Shown: piece after piece, positions 16,338-25,286 of the stretch
Layout of the letters: each line of letters opens with the position of its first letter
Position numbering within the stretch: the stretch's first letter is position 1
NCBI GenBank assembly: GCA_043804635.1
Contig: JAZDIU010000089.1
Coordinates: 14,589 to 78,588 of the forward strand
Direction of reading: 5' to 3'
From: JAZDIU01 sp043804635
Lineage (GTDB): Bacteria; Chloroflexota; Dehalococcoidia; Dehalococcoidales; UBA2162
Length of the DNA: 64,000 nt
Made by a program: the position numbers and the translations under genes
Notes under the pieces: model-generated
What the model was told of the DNA's origin: nothing
Database searches by the model: none
What the model saw: the letters and a program-made list of their open reading frames with translations, nothing else

Positions 16338-19300
16338 TTAGACTTTTCCCGAAGGTATCGGAAGTTCGACGGCAAAGGTGGCTCCTTTACCCAGTTCGCT
16401 TTCCGCCCAGATTTTACCGCCGTGCTCGGTGACTATGCCATGGCAGATGCTTAGCCCGAGCCCCGTGCCTTTGCCGACTTCTTTAGTAGTGAAAAAGGGA
16501 TTAAAAACCAATTTCAGACTCTCTTTCAAAATTCCGGGACCATCATCGGTGAAAGTTGCCCGGAGAAAATTCCCTACCCGTTCTGTAGTGATGGTCAGGA
16601 TACCTTTCTGGTGGACTTCGGCCATAAAGAATTCGGCATTGCCAATTATGTTGATGAAAACCTGCTGCAGCTGGGTGCTGTTTCCCAGAATTTTAGGTAG
16701 TTCCGCAGCCAGGCGGGTATCGACTTTAATGTTATTTAACTTTTGCTCGTAGGCGCGCAGTTCCAGAACTTGTTTTATACCGTCATTAATATCTACTAGC
16801 CGTTTTTCTTCTGGATGTTTTCGGGCGAAAGTGAGGAGGTTTCTGACGATGGCGGCCGCGCGTTTCGCCTCCCGGTTGACCACGTTTATATCGTCTTTAA
16901 TATCGTCGGGCAACTCCCGCTGGAGAACAAGGTCGGAAAAGCCGATGACACCGGTGAGTGGGTTGTTAAGCTCGTGAGCCACCCCCGATACCAGCTGCCC
17001 GATGGAAGCCAGACGGTCTTGAGTCATAAGCTGGTCTTCCATTTTCTTACGTTGCGTGACGTCCCGGATATAAAGGACCTGGGCAGGTTTCCCTTTGTAG
17101 TTTGTGCGGGCGCCGGTGACCTCGACCATAACCTCGGTACCGTCTTTACGGACAATAGTTTCTTCGAAAGACTCGCTGATAACCTCTCCGCTCAGCCTTT
17201 TATAGTATCTATCTCTCGCGGCTGGCTGATCTTTGGGATGAACCAGGCGGCTGAAAGACATCTTGAGGAGTTCCTCTTGAGAATAGCCGGTGATTTTAGA
17301 CCAGGCTTCACTGGCAAAGGCATGTACCGCTTCTTCACCATCCGTCTCCCACAACATGACGACTGCCTCTCCTACTTCAGAGCCCAACCTGATGAGAGCG
17401 CGATATCTTTCCTCCGATTCTCTCAGCTCCTCTAACGCCCGCTTCTGCTGAGTAATATCCTGAGCCACTACAATATACTGTGTTTCACCCGATTTCCCGG
17501 TCTGGCGCATGGAGGCTGCCGAAGCCCAGAATAAGCTCCCGTCTTTACGTTTGTTTCGCATCTCGAAACCGCTAATCTTATCGGTTTCTCGGATGAGTGC
17601 CATCCAGTGTTCTCTGTCTTTCGGGTCGTAGTAGCGGTCAGCGATGGAGGACTTCATGTATTCTTCTTTTGAATCGTAACCGTGCATTCTCCACATAGCT
17701 TCATTAGCTTCGATGAGTCGCCCCTCGGAGTCGACAATCACTATGCCGGTAGGAGCATTCTCCACCAGATTACGGAATCGTTCTTCTGATGCTTTTAATT
17801 TTATCTCCGCTTGTTTACGCTCGGTAATGTCTCGCCCGACTCCATAAATTCCGGTTGGTTTCCCCATATCATCCCGGACGGGACCGAGCACAGTTTCCAG
17901 TATTCTAACCGAGTGGTCCTTATGGTAGCACTCCAACTCAAGAACATATGGGCCCGTATTGGGTATTCCGGTTTCCATCTCTTTTTTCAGCTCGCTGTAC
18001 AAAAGACTGGAAGCTTGCTTGAGCGATTCGGGAGTTAACTGTTCGTGCGGTAGTTGTTTAATACGTTCTTCAGGAGTAAATCCTAATACCTTTTCTATTG
18101 AAGGCGTCACATATATGGTCCTCATATTTAAGTCCGTCATAAAAGCGACGTCGGTCATATTATCTGACAAGAACCTATATTTGGCTTCGGATGCTCGTAG
18201 CTCTTTGTCCAGCCGCTTACGCTCGGTGATATCCTGATATGCTACTTGGACCCGCTTCTTGCCATCCCAGATTACTTCCTTGGCAGATAGTAACAATTGA
18301 CGAATTTCTCCGTCCTTCCGTACAACATCCACTTCGTAGTAAAGCGGGAGGGGTTCTCCCAGTATCCTCTTTGCTCTCCTGGCCAAGAATCGCTCATAGC
18401 TTTCAGGAGTATAAAGCTTCACTAGCGGAACAGCTTTTAATTCCTCGATGCTTCCATAGCCGGTAATATCGAATAAGGCATTATTGGCATAAATCAGTTC
18501 CCCATCCAGGGTAGCGATGCGAATCCCCAGAGGAGAATCGTCCAAAGAGTTGCGGAAGTTCTGTTCGGCTGTTTTGAGCTTCTCTTCCACTGTCTTGAGC
18601 TCAGTAATGTCCTGCAGAGTACCGGACAGTTTGATGATACTGCCTCTGGGACCACGGAACGGCTCGATGTTACTAATAATATTCCGCATCGGTCCCCGGG
18701 CAGGATTGGTTCGGAATTCGAATGTACCGGGTTTTCCCGTCTTTATAACGTTCGCCTGATGTTTCTGCATCAGGCGCCTATCTTCGGGATGGACGAAACT
18801 CAGGAACGCTTCAAAACTAGGAGTCGGTGCGGATGGTTCGAATCCTGTTAAGTGGAACATCTCAGCCGACCAGGTGGCGGCTCCGGTCGAAAGGTCTCGT
18901 CCCCAGCTTCCCAGTTTAGCGACTCGCTGGGAAGTCACCAGCCTTGCGGTGGTCTGCCGCAGTTCTTCTTCCCGTTGCTTCCTCCGGGTGATATCCCTGA
19001 TATACACCACGTTGGCCGGCTGGCCGAGGTAAATCGTGCGGGTGCTGGTAAGTTCTATGGGGACCTGAGTGCCATCCTTTCTGGTAACGGACATCTCGAA
19101 AAGTCCGGGTAATGCTTCACCCCTCATTTTGGCGCGGTGTCTTTCCCGGGAACTCTCACGGTCTTCAGAATTGACGAGGTCGAAAAACGACTTTCCGAGT
19201 AGTTCTTTTTGGGAATAGCCGGTGATGCGTAACCAGGCTTCGCTGGCAAAGATTTGGATACCTTCTCCTCGCTCGGTATCCTGCAAGATAACGATAGCTT

Positions 19301-20933
19301 CGCCAATCTCACTGCCTAGCTCAACGAGGGTGCGGTATCTTTCCTCCGACTCCTGGAGAGCTTTCTCTGTCTGCTTGCTCTCGGTGATGTCTTCTCCCGA
19401 ACTGAGAGTTCCGGTGATTCTACTATCGTCCATCAGCAAGGTATTGTGCCAGGCGATAAGTCTCTCCTCCCCGTTTTTAGTCAATACCGGGTTTTCAAAG
19501 TAATCTACCGGCTTGACTTCGCCGGTCATCAACTTGTCAAAGACACCTCTAACCTGCTTTCTGTCTTTATCGGGAATAAAGGTGTCAAACCAGTTCTTGC
19601 CTATAATGGCTTTTTCAGTGTAACCCAGGACTTCAATAGCTTTTTGATTTGAAAGGTTGACTTTACCACTCTTATCGAGAGCTATCATTATAACGCCGGC
19701 AGTTTGCAGGTATTGGTTTGCTAAAGCTCTTTCGCGGAGCAGTGCTGCCTCGGCTTCCTTGCGAGCGCTGATGTCACGCCTTATTGCCACGACGGCGGGC
19801 TTACCATCATATTCAATCCGGACGGCGCTGGTCTCAACCGGTATCGTTTTACCGTCTTTACGTATGACTTTGGTCTCGTAAGTGCTCGGTACGTCCTCCC
19901 CGGTCATCCGCCTTTTGTGTCTATCGGCTACCATTTCTCTGTCCTCCGGGGCGATGAAATCAACGAATGGTTTGCCGATTATCTCCGCCGGCAGAAAGCC
20001 GACCATTCTGGCAGTCGCCGAATTAGCATATTTGATGAGTCCGCCCTGAATGAGGAGAATGCTGTCATCGCTTTGTTCTACAAGGGCAGAATATCTTCTC
20101 TGTGACTCGCGCAGCTCTTCTTCTACCTGATTGCGTTCGGTAGTGTCCCTGGCTACCCCTAATACTGCTACTACTTCGTTAGCAGAATTTTTTATCGGGC
20201 TAAGATGGGTATCAAGACATAAGTTTCTTCCATTTATAATAAAGCAGCTTTCCCGGCTTTGAGGGACTCCGGTTTTATAAACACCCCTCAAATTTTCCAA
20301 GAACTGTCTGGACACTTCTTTTGGAAATAAATTAGCAATACTTTTGCCGATAATCTCCTCAGGGTTTTTTCGTAAAAAGCGTGCTCCAGAGGTATTAACC
20401 GATAATACCCTGATGTCTTTATCGATTACGAAGATGCTATCGGTGGCGCTTTCTACCAGAGTTCTATACTTTTCTTCAGACTCGTGAATGGCTTGCTCTG
20501 TTTGCTTGCGTTCGGTAATATCACGGATGATTGCCATAACCGCCGGTTTGCCTTCGTGTTCAATCACGCTGGCATTGACTTCGATAGGTATCATCGTACC
20601 ATTCTTACCGAACATCTCGGCTTCATAGTGGTTCGGCACGGCTTTTCCGGCTTGCCTTTTTCGATATATATCTGCCACAAAGGTTCGATAGTCCGGTGTT
20701 ATGAAGTCTATAAACGGCTTGCCGATACCTTCATCCGGTGAAAAACCGGTCATCTCTTTCATTTTGACATTGGTAAAAACGAGATTGCCGCCCTGAATAA
20801 TGACGATGCCATCGTTTCCGGATTCTACGAGGGTGGTATACTTGGCGGCGGTTGCTTCCAGCTCAGCAACCCTTTGCTTTAGTAAAGCCAGTTCATCGAT
20901 GGGTTGCTCTTTTGCCTTTTTATCGCTTTTCAT
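16338..20933 (-). CDS. Multi-PAS sensor histidine kinase (ten PAS domains)
   Basis: This 1531-residue protein has no membrane segment, so it is a cytoplasmic sensor. After a short coiled coil (about 10-35), ten PAS/PAC units of about 125 residues follow from about residue 28 to 1300, each ending in a 'DITERK'-like boundary. PAS5 and PAS10 are close relatives (shared 'FASEAW', 'ITGYSQ'), and PAS1 and PAS3 share 'IQGG' and 'GKPF.DF', showing internal duplication. The kinase core has the phospho-accepting His in 'VAHELNNPLTGVIGF' (His1320), 'GNAEFF' in the N-box, 'DDGPGI' and 'GKGTGLGLSI'. No receiver domain or adjacent regulator is present, so it is an orphan. Ligands are unknown. A strong GGGAGGGGAG site precedes the start. 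Confidence 0.95.
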   Translation of the reverse strand: MKSDKKAKEQPIDELALLKQRVAELEATAAKYTTLVESGNDGIVIIQGGNLVFTNVKMKEMTGFSPDEGIGKPFIDFITPDYRTFVADIYRKRQAGKAVPNHYEAEMFGKNGTMIPIEVNASVIEHEGKPAVMAIIRDITERKQTEQAIHESEEKYRTLVESATDSIFVIDKDIRVLSVNTSGARFLRKNPEEIIGKSIANLFPKEVSRQFLENLRGVYKTGVPQSRESCFIINGRNLCLDTHLSPIKNSANEVVAVLGVARDTTERNQVEEELRESQRRYSALVEQSDDSILLIQGGLIKYANSATARMVGFLPAEIIGKPFVDFIAPEDREMVADRHKRRMTGEDVPSTYETKVIRKDGKTIPVETSAVRIEYDGKPAVVAIRRDISARKEAEAALLRERALANQYLQTAGVIMIALDKSGKVNLSNQKAIEVLGYTEKAIIGKNWFDTFIPDKDRKQVRGVFDKLMTGEVKPVDYFENPVLTKNGEERLIAWHNTLLMDDSRITGTLSSGEDITESKQTEKALQESEERYRTLVELGSEIGEAIVILQDTERGEGIQIFASEAWLRITGYSQKELLGKSFFDLVNSEDRESSRERHRAKMRGEALPGLFEMSVTRKDGTQVPIELTSTRTIYLGQPANVVYIRDITRRKQREEELRQTTARLVTSQRVAKLGSWGRDLSTGAATWSAEMFHLTGFEPSAPTPSFEAFLSFVHPEDRRLMQKHQANVIKTGKPGTFEFRTNPARGPMRNIISNIEPFRGPRGSIIKLSGTLQDITELKTVEEKLKTAEQNFRNSLDDSPLGIRIATLDGELIYANNALFDITGYGSIEELKAVPLVKLYTPESYERFLARRAKRILGEPLPLYYEVDVVRKDGEIRQLLLSAKEVIWDGKKRVQVAYQDITERKRLDKELRASEAKYRFLSDNMTDVAFMTDLNMRTIYVTPSIEKVLGFTPEERIKQLPHEQLTPESLKQASSLLYSELKKEMETGIPNTGPYVLELECYHKDHSVRILETVLGPVRDDMGKPTGIYGVGRDITERKQAEIKLKASEERFRNLVENAPTGIVIVDSEGRLIEANEAMWRMHGYDSKEEYMKSSIADRYYDPKDREHWMALIRETDKISGFEMRNKRKDGSLFWASAASMRQTGKSGETQYIVVAQDITQQKRALEELRESEERYRALIRLGSEVGEAVVMLWETDGEEAVHAFASEAWSKITGYSQEELLKMSFSRLVHPKDQPAARDRYYKRLSGEVISESFEETIVRKDGTEVMVEVTGARTNYKGKPAQVLYIRDVTQRKKMEDQLMTQDRLASIGQLVSGVAHELNNPLTGVIGFSDLVLQRELPDDIKDDINVVNREAKRAAAIVRNLLTFARKHPEEKRLVDINDGIKQVLELRAYEQKLNNIKVDTRLAAELPKILGNSTQLQQVFINIIGNAEFFMAEVHQKGILTITTERVGNFLRATFTDDGPGILKESLKLVFNPFFTTKEVGKGTGLGLSICHGIVTEHGGKIWAESELGKGATFAVELPIPSGKV

Positions 20934-21114
20934 CTCCCCTCCCGAATAGGGCTATGTTCCCCAACTTAACCTTAAATAAAGAGCCGGCTGGTAAGAGCAA
21001 AGTATTTTTCTATACGCTAGATTATATCAGAGATTGGCGGTTTTTCAATATTGGTTGGGGTGACAAGTTCTACCTCTTGATTATTTCTGCTATAATTAAA
21101 GCTCAGGAGATATT

Positions 21115-21310
21115 ATGAAGTTTGCTATCATTCTTGAACAAGACGAAGATGGTTTCATCTTGCCAGTTGCCCCGCTTTGCCCGGGTGTCACTCCCAGGGT
21201 AGAACTAGAGCAGAAGCCGTCGCTAATATCGAAGAGGCGATACGAGGTTACATAGCCGGTAAGCGTAAGCACAGCGAGCCGATACCAGAAACCAATGTAT
21301 TTTCTGAGTC
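21115..21310 (+). pseudogene. Broken hicB-like antitoxin gene
   Basis: The frame opens 'MKFAIILEQDEDGFILPVAP', which resembles the start of HicB antitoxins. After about 30 codons the frame breaks; the expected continuation 'NIEEAIRGYIAGKRKHSEP' is found in another frame between about 21220 and 21290. One or more frameshifts therefore inactivate it. A TATAAT box at 21091..21096 and a CAGGAG ribosome site remain. It is convergent with the intact hicBA pair, and its 3' end meets that of hicA. Confidence 0.7.
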
Positions 21311-21533
21311 AAAGAAGTCTGAGGAAATCTTCTCGGCTAAGTTCGGTATCACGTAGGATTTTACTGATAAGCCCGCGTCCGATAGATTCACCTTTATGGA
21401 TAGGTATTACAGTGGCTCTACCATCAAGGTGTTTTAAATGAACGTGACTGCCTCTTTGTCTATCTATCTCAAAACCAGCTTTGCTTAGAGCCTTGATAAT
21501 CTTTTCACCGGACAAAGAGGGTAATCGAGTCAT
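21309..21533 (-). CDS. hicA: HicA family toxin (mRNA interferase)
   Basis: This 74-residue protein has the double-stranded-RNA-binding-like HicA fold. It shows 'GEKIIKALSKAGFEIDRQRG' followed by the catalytic histidine segment 'GSHVHLKHLDG', and 'VIPIHKGESIGRGLISKIL' at the end. HicA toxins cleave mRNA and are inhibited by HicB. The gene overlaps the upstream hicB by 4 bases, the typical coupled antitoxin-first arrangement. Confidence 0.9.
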   Translation of the reverse strand: MTRLPSLSGEKIIKALSKAGFEIDRQRGSHVHLKHLDGRATVIPIHKGESIGRGLISKILRDTELSREDFLRLL

Positions 21534-21748
21534 ACCGCAATTCTCTGAACCCCCACGAAGCTGAGTTCGCCTTCTGTTGATTCACCTTCTACTTCGAGAC
21601 AAAGTAAAACAGCTTCCTTAATGCGCTTCATCAATTCATCCAGAGATTTGGCTTGCGTATGACATCCTTTGAGTGCAGGAACCGTCCCGACAAAATACCC
21701 ATCCTCATCTCTTTCAATAACAACGGTAAATTCTCTTTTCACACTCAA
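21530..21748 (-). CDS. hicB: HicB family antitoxin
   Basis: This 72-residue protein carries the degraded RNase-H-like HicB fold: 'FTVVIERDEDGYFVGTVPAL' and 'GCHTQAKSLDELMKRIKEAV'. It is short and lacks the C-terminal DNA-binding domain found in longer HicB proteins, so autoregulation may depend on another repressor. Two GAAC-N4-GTT boxes lie 13-42 bp upstream of the start. It precedes and overlaps hicA. Confidence 0.9.
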   Translation of the reverse strand: MSVKREFTVVIERDEDGYFVGTVPALKGCHTQAKSLDELMKRIKEAVLLCLEVEGESTEGELSFVGVQRIAV

Positions 21749-21760
21749 CCTCTTAGAACT

Positions 21761-21790
21761 AGAACAGATGTTATATAGAACAAATGTTAA
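21761..21790 (-). promoter_or_regulatory. Two GAAC-N4-GTT boxes upstream of hicBA (LexA-box-like)
   Basis: AGAACAGATGTTA (21761..21773) and AGAACAAATGTTAA (21777..21790) start 16 bp apart, just upstream of hicB. They match the GAAC-N4-GTTC core of Gram-positive-type LexA boxes except at the last base. A perfect palindrome of the same core occurs at 54679..54692. Confidence 0.45.
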
Positions 21791-21845
21791 ATATTGCTAA
21801 TACTAGTTTATACTAAAGATGATTCTTTTTCAATGAGCTCTTAAA

Positions 21846-22655
21846 TCACTTGAGAGCATTTCTCAATCCCTTTACAAACTCTTTTACCCGCGGTATAAAG
21901 TCAGGAGTCTCCATAAGCTGGATGAGGCGGCTGCCCACGATAACGCCGTCGGCGATGCGGGCGACACGTTTTGCCTGCTCGGGTGTGGATATGCCGAAAC
22001 CGATACAGATGGGCTGGGTGGCAACTTTTCTGACTCTAGCGGCGAATTGCTCGAGGTCGGCAGGTAGCTGATTTCTCGCTCCAGTAACTCCAGCGACTGA
22101 GACGAGATAAATGAAACCGGTAGAATGCTTAGCTACCAGCTTTATGCGTTCTTCAGTGCTGGTCGGCGCCAGCAGGTAAATAAGGTCAAGCCCTTGTTTG
22201 TGGGCGGCTGTTTCCAGTTCCGAGCCTTCCTCCGGGGGCAGGTCGGGAATAATCATACCGTCAATACCATTCTTAGCACAGGCGTCAGAGAATTTTTCCA
22301 GTCCGTAGTTGAGAATTGGGTTGTAGTAACCCATAAAGACGAGCGGAATATTAATCCTCTGCCTCAGTTTTCGGGCGATATCGAGGCAGATTTCGGGGGT
22401 AACGCCGTTTTGCAGAGCGCTAAAGCTTGCTTTTTGTATGGTGACGCCATCAGCGAGGGGGTCGGAGAAAGGTATGCCCAGCTCGACGATATCAGCGCCA
22501 GATTCAGCCAGAAGGGGGACTACCTGTAAGGTGGCATCAAGACTAGGATAACCAACGGTAACGTAGGTGAGGAGTGCTTTGCGGCCGGGCTTAAAAACAG
22601 AAGCAATGCGGCTTCGCCTCCTTCCCGTTCGCCCTGAGCTTGTCGAAGGGCTCAT
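21846..22655 (-). CDS. trpA: Tryptophan synthase alpha chain
   Basis: TrpA cleaves indole-3-glycerol phosphate to indole and passes it to TrpB. Catalytic Glu and Asp lie in 'VELGIPFSDPLADG', and the phosphate-binding loop is 'GFGISTPEQAKRV'. At 269 residues the length is normal, but the first 12 residues (MSPSTSSGRTGR) are encoded by a copy of a dispersed palindromic element (22624..22650), which also supplies the region of the start codon. Usual TrpA sequence begins at about residue 14 (SRIASVF). The ATG overlaps the trpB stop (ATGA). It is the last gene of the operon. Confidence 0.97.
   Translation of the reverse strand: MSPSTSSGRTGRRRSRIASVFKPGRKALLTYVTVGYPSLDATLQVVPLLAESGADIVELGIPFSDPLADGVTIQKASFSALQNGVTPEICLDIARKLRQRINIPLVFMGYYNPILNYGLEKFSDACAKNGIDGMIIPDLPPEEGSELETAAHKQGLDLIYLLAPTSTEERIKLVAKHSTGFIYLVSVAGVTGARNQLPADLEQFAARVRKVATQPICIGFGISTPEQAKRVARIADGVIVGSRLIQLMETPDFIPRVKEFVKGLRNALK
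22624..22650. repeat. Dispersed TTCGAC/GCTCAGG element inside trpA start
   Basis: On the reverse strand this reads CCCTTCGACAAGCTCAGGGC plus a short tail. It encodes residues 2-10 of TrpA. Other copies are at 27771..27815, 30400..30441, 52976..53021, 53369..53411, 54630..54657, 54720..54741 and 55314..55343. Confidence 0.8.
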
Positions 22656-23836
22656 AGTTTCACCCCCAGTGCTTCGGCGACGATGCCCATATCTTTATCA
22701 CCCCGTCCGGAGAGATTGACCACAATGATTTTTTCTTTATTGAGTGTGCCGGCGATTTTAGCGGTGTAAAAGATGGCGTGGGAGGATTCGAGGGCGGGAG
22801 GAATTCCTTCCGTCTGGCAGAGCAGTTTGAAGCCTTCGAGGGCTTCTGTGTCGGTGACGCCGACATAAGTGGCGCGGCCGGTGTCTTTGAGATAGCTGTG
22901 CTCAGGACCAACGCCTGGGTAATCGAGTCCGGCGGAAATGCTGTGGGTCTCCTGAATCTGTCCGGCGCTATCCTGGAGAATATAGGACTTAGCTCCATGT
23001 AGCACGCCGATTTTACCGGCTAACAGCGTGGCAGCGTGCTCACCGGTTGCCAGTCCCTTGCCAGCGGCTTCGACTCCGATAAGTTTAACTTCTTTATCGT
23101 CCAGGAAGGGATGGAAAATACCGATGGAATTACTGCCGCCGCCGACGCAGGCAATAATATAGTCGGGGAGGCGGCCAGTTTTTTTCATTATCTGGTCTCT
23201 CGTCTCTTTGCCGATGACCGACTGGAAATCACGCACCATCGTGGGGTAGGGGTGGGGACCGACCACCGAACCGAGCAGATAGTGAGTGTTGCTGACATTA
23301 GTGACCCAGTCCCGGATAGCTTCATTGATGGCGTCCTTGAGCGTCCGGCTGCCGCTGGAGACTGGCCTGACCTCAGCGCCCATTAGCTTCATCCGGAAGA
23401 CGTTGAGCGACTGTCGCCGGATATCTTCTTCACCCATATAAATAATGCAGTCCAGTCCGAGCTTGGCACAAACAGCGGCGGTAGCCACGCCGTGCTGTCC
23501 GGCACCCGTCTCGGCAATGATGCGCTTCTTATCCATTCTTTTAGCGAGCAGACCCTGGCCGAGAGCATTGTTTATTTTGTGGGCGCCAGTGTGGGCTAAA
23601 TCCTCACGCTTGAGGAAAATCTGGGCGCCTCCGCAGTGAGCGGTCAGCTTTTGCGCAAGATAAAGCGGGGTTGGCCTGCCGGCATAATCGCAAAACAGGC
23701 AGTCAAGCTCAGACCAGAAAGAGGCATCACCAATAGCTTCGTTATAAGCTTTTTCCAGTTCATCGAGGGCTGGGATTAACGTCTCCGGGACGAACCGCCC
23801 GCCGTATTTACCAAAGTAACCTTTCTTGTTAGACAA
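22652..23836 (-). CDS. trpB: Tryptophan synthase beta chain
   Basis: TrpB condenses indole with serine to make tryptophan, using PLP. The PLP lysine is in 'EDLAHTGAHKINNALGQGLL', the phosphate loop is 'GGGSNSIGIFH', and the N-terminus 'GYFGKYGGRFVPETLIPALD' is typical of TrpB1. At 394 residues it has the standard length and pairs with the overlapping trpA. It lies 2 bp after trpF. Confidence 0.98.
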   Translation of the reverse strand: MSNKKGYFGKYGGRFVPETLIPALDELEKAYNEAIGDASFWSELDCLFCDYAGRPTPLYLAQKLTAHCGGAQIFLKREDLAHTGAHKINNALGQGLLAKRMDKKRIIAETGAGQHGVATAAVCAKLGLDCIIYMGEEDIRRQSLNVFRMKLMGAEVRPVSSGSRTLKDAINEAIRDWVTNVSNTHYLLGSVVGPHPYPTMVRDFQSVIGKETRDQIMKKTGRLPDYIIACVGGGSNSIGIFHPFLDDKEVKLIGVEAAGKGLATGEHAATLLAGKIGVLHGAKSYILQDSAGQIQETHSISAGLDYPGVGPEHSYLKDTGRATYVGVTDTEALEGFKLLCQTEGIPPALESSHAIFYTAKIAGTLNKEKIIVVNLSGRGDKDMGIVAEALGVKL

Positions 23837-23838
23837 AA

Positions 23839-24492
23839 CTAACTCCTTTCTGCTTCCTTTACTGCCTGGATGAAAGCTCTGATTTTCGACGGGTCTTTTC
23901 GTCCATCGGTCTCAACGCCTGAGGAGACATCAACTCCCCAGGGATGGACTTCGGTTATCATCTGACCCACATTGGTGGGGGTGAGCCCGCCAGCTACTAT
24001 GACAGCGAACCTCTTCATTATTGCTTTAGCCAGTTGCCAGTCGAAGGTCTGGCCGGTGCCGCCGTAGACTTCCTTGACTGGCGAATCAAGCGTGACGATA
24101 AATTCTTTACTGCGCAGGAGCCGTTCGCCGCTTTGTATCTCAGCAATGATTTTATCCGCTGTTTTGTCAGGTGAAACGTGGATGACTTTAATAATCGGTT
24201 TTCTGATTTCACGGCAGTATTCCCAGGTCTCATCGCCGCTAAGCTGGACCCAGTCCAGGCGGCAGTCATTAGCGATTTGATTGACTTCGTCAGCCGGGGA
24301 GTTGGCAAAGACGCCTACCAGCGAGGGACGGGTCTGCAATGCTAAGATAGCTTCTCTTATTTTGCGAGCTTGCTGTTGAGTAACCTGACGCCGGCTCTTG
24401 GCAAAGACCATCCCGATGAAATCAGCCCCGGCGTGGCTGGCTACCAGGGCATGCTCAATTTCAGAAATTCCACAGAGTTTGACTCGAATCAC
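23839..24492 (-). CDS. trpF: Phosphoribosylanthranilate isomerase
   Basis: TrpF isomerises N-(5-phosphoribosyl)anthranilate in the third step of tryptophan synthesis. The catalytic cysteine is in 'KLCGISEIEHAL' at the N-terminus, the catalytic Asp is in the 'VTLDSP' region, and the phosphate loop is 'AGGLTPTNVGQMI'. At 217 residues it is a monofunctional TIM barrel. It overlaps the end of trpC by 4 bases. Confidence 0.95.
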   Translation of the reverse strand: MIRVKLCGISEIEHALVASHAGADFIGMVFAKSRRQVTQQQARKIREAILALQTRPSLVGVFANSPADEVNQIANDCRLDWVQLSGDETWEYCREIRKPIIKVIHVSPDKTADKIIAEIQSGERLLRSKEFIVTLDSPVKEVYGGTGQTFDWQLAKAIMKRFAVIVAGGLTPTNVGQMITEVHPWGVDVSSGVETDGRKDPSKIRAFIQAVKEAERS

Positions 24493-25277
24493 ATTAGTTC
24501 CTTTATTTTAGCTCCAATATCGGGTGCCGTCAGCAATGATTCGCCGATGAGCACCGCATTGATGCCCCACTGCTTCAGTTTGGTTATCTCTTTGTGGTCT
24601 TTGATACCGCTTTCGCTGACTACGATTCTATCCTTCACAGAGTGAAGGATAAGGGGGCAGAGTCGCTGGGTGGTGGTTATATCTACATTAAAAGTCTTTA
24701 AGTCTCGATTGTTGATGCCGATGATTCTGGCCTCACTTTTCAGGGCTATGGCTAACTCAGCTTCATTATGCACTTCCACAAGGCAACTCATCCCCAGCTC
24801 GTAGCTCAGCTTGAGTAGCTTTCTTAATTTCTCCGGCGTCAGGATAGCCACAATCAGCAAGAGGCTGTCAGCGCCGTAAGCCCTCGCTTCATAGACCTGA
24901 TACGGGTCGAAGATAAAGTCTTTTCTGAGCAACGGGATTCTGTTGCCCAGCGCCTTTCTGATGTCCTTCAGGTGGTCAAGGCTACCCTGAAAGTATTTAG
25001 GCTCGGTCAGGACGGATATGGCGGAAGCGCCATTGGCGGCGTAGGTGCGGGCGATTTCCACCGGATTGAAATCAGGACAAATAATACCTTTTGAAGGCGA
25101 GGCTCTTTTAACTTCGGCGATGAGTTTGATGCCAGTGCCGCGCAGTGCCGAAGCGAAGTCGAGCGGGCGCGGCTGTTTCAGTGCCATCTCTTTAAGCTTT
25201 GCTAGCGGCAAAGCCTTTTTTCTGCCTTCGAGAGTCAATTTGGTATCAGCAACTATCGGTTCTAACATTGTGGTCAT
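24489..25277 (-). CDS. trpC: Indole-3-glycerol phosphate synthase
   Basis: TrpC closes the indole ring. Motifs include 'LIAEVKRASPSKGIICPDF' with the catalytic Lys and the invariant KRASPS, 'PLLRKDFIFDPYQVYEARA', 'IGINNRDLKTFNVD' and 'VVSESGI'. In 262 residues the only oddity is 'LILHSVKDRIVVSESGI'. There a TCCTTCAC-n-GTGAAGGA palindrome (24630..24650) adds about six residues compared with usual TrpC sequences. That palindrome also occurs three times in the operon's T-box leader. The insertion lies in a loop before a catalytic strand, so activity is probably kept. Confidence 0.96.
   Translation of the reverse strand: MTTMLEPIVADTKLTLEGRKKALPLAKLKEMALKQPRPLDFASALRGTGIKLIAEVKRASPSKGIICPDFNPVEIARTYAANGASAISVLTEPKYFQGSLDHLKDIRKALGNRIPLLRKDFIFDPYQVYEARAYGADSLLLIVAILTPEKLRKLLKLSYELGMSCLVEVHNEAELAIALKSEARIIGINNRDLKTFNVDITTTQRLCPLILHSVKDRIVVSESGIKDHKEITKLKQWGINAVLIGESLLTAPDIGAKIKELM
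24630..24650. repeat. TCCTTCAC/GTGAAGGA palindrome inside trpC
   Basis: A 21-bp perfect palindrome (ATCCTTCAC-aga-GTGAAGGAT) lies within the trpC reading frame. It is nearly identical to the three hairpins at 28458..28478, 28496..28513 and 28564..28582 in the leader of the same operon. Confidence 0.8.
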
Positions 25278-25286
25278 TGGTTTTAT

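Noticed and set aside
16325..16375. Longer start for the amidohydrolase
   Set aside because: It would overlap the kinase gene and add a basic, non-conserved extension; the internal Met directly before the IIDFHTH motif has a purine-rich site.
15644..16432. Open frame of 262 codons on the forward strand
   Set aside because: It covers the amidohydrolase gene antisense and has no family features, while the amidohydrolase on the reverse strand has clear metal-binding motifs.
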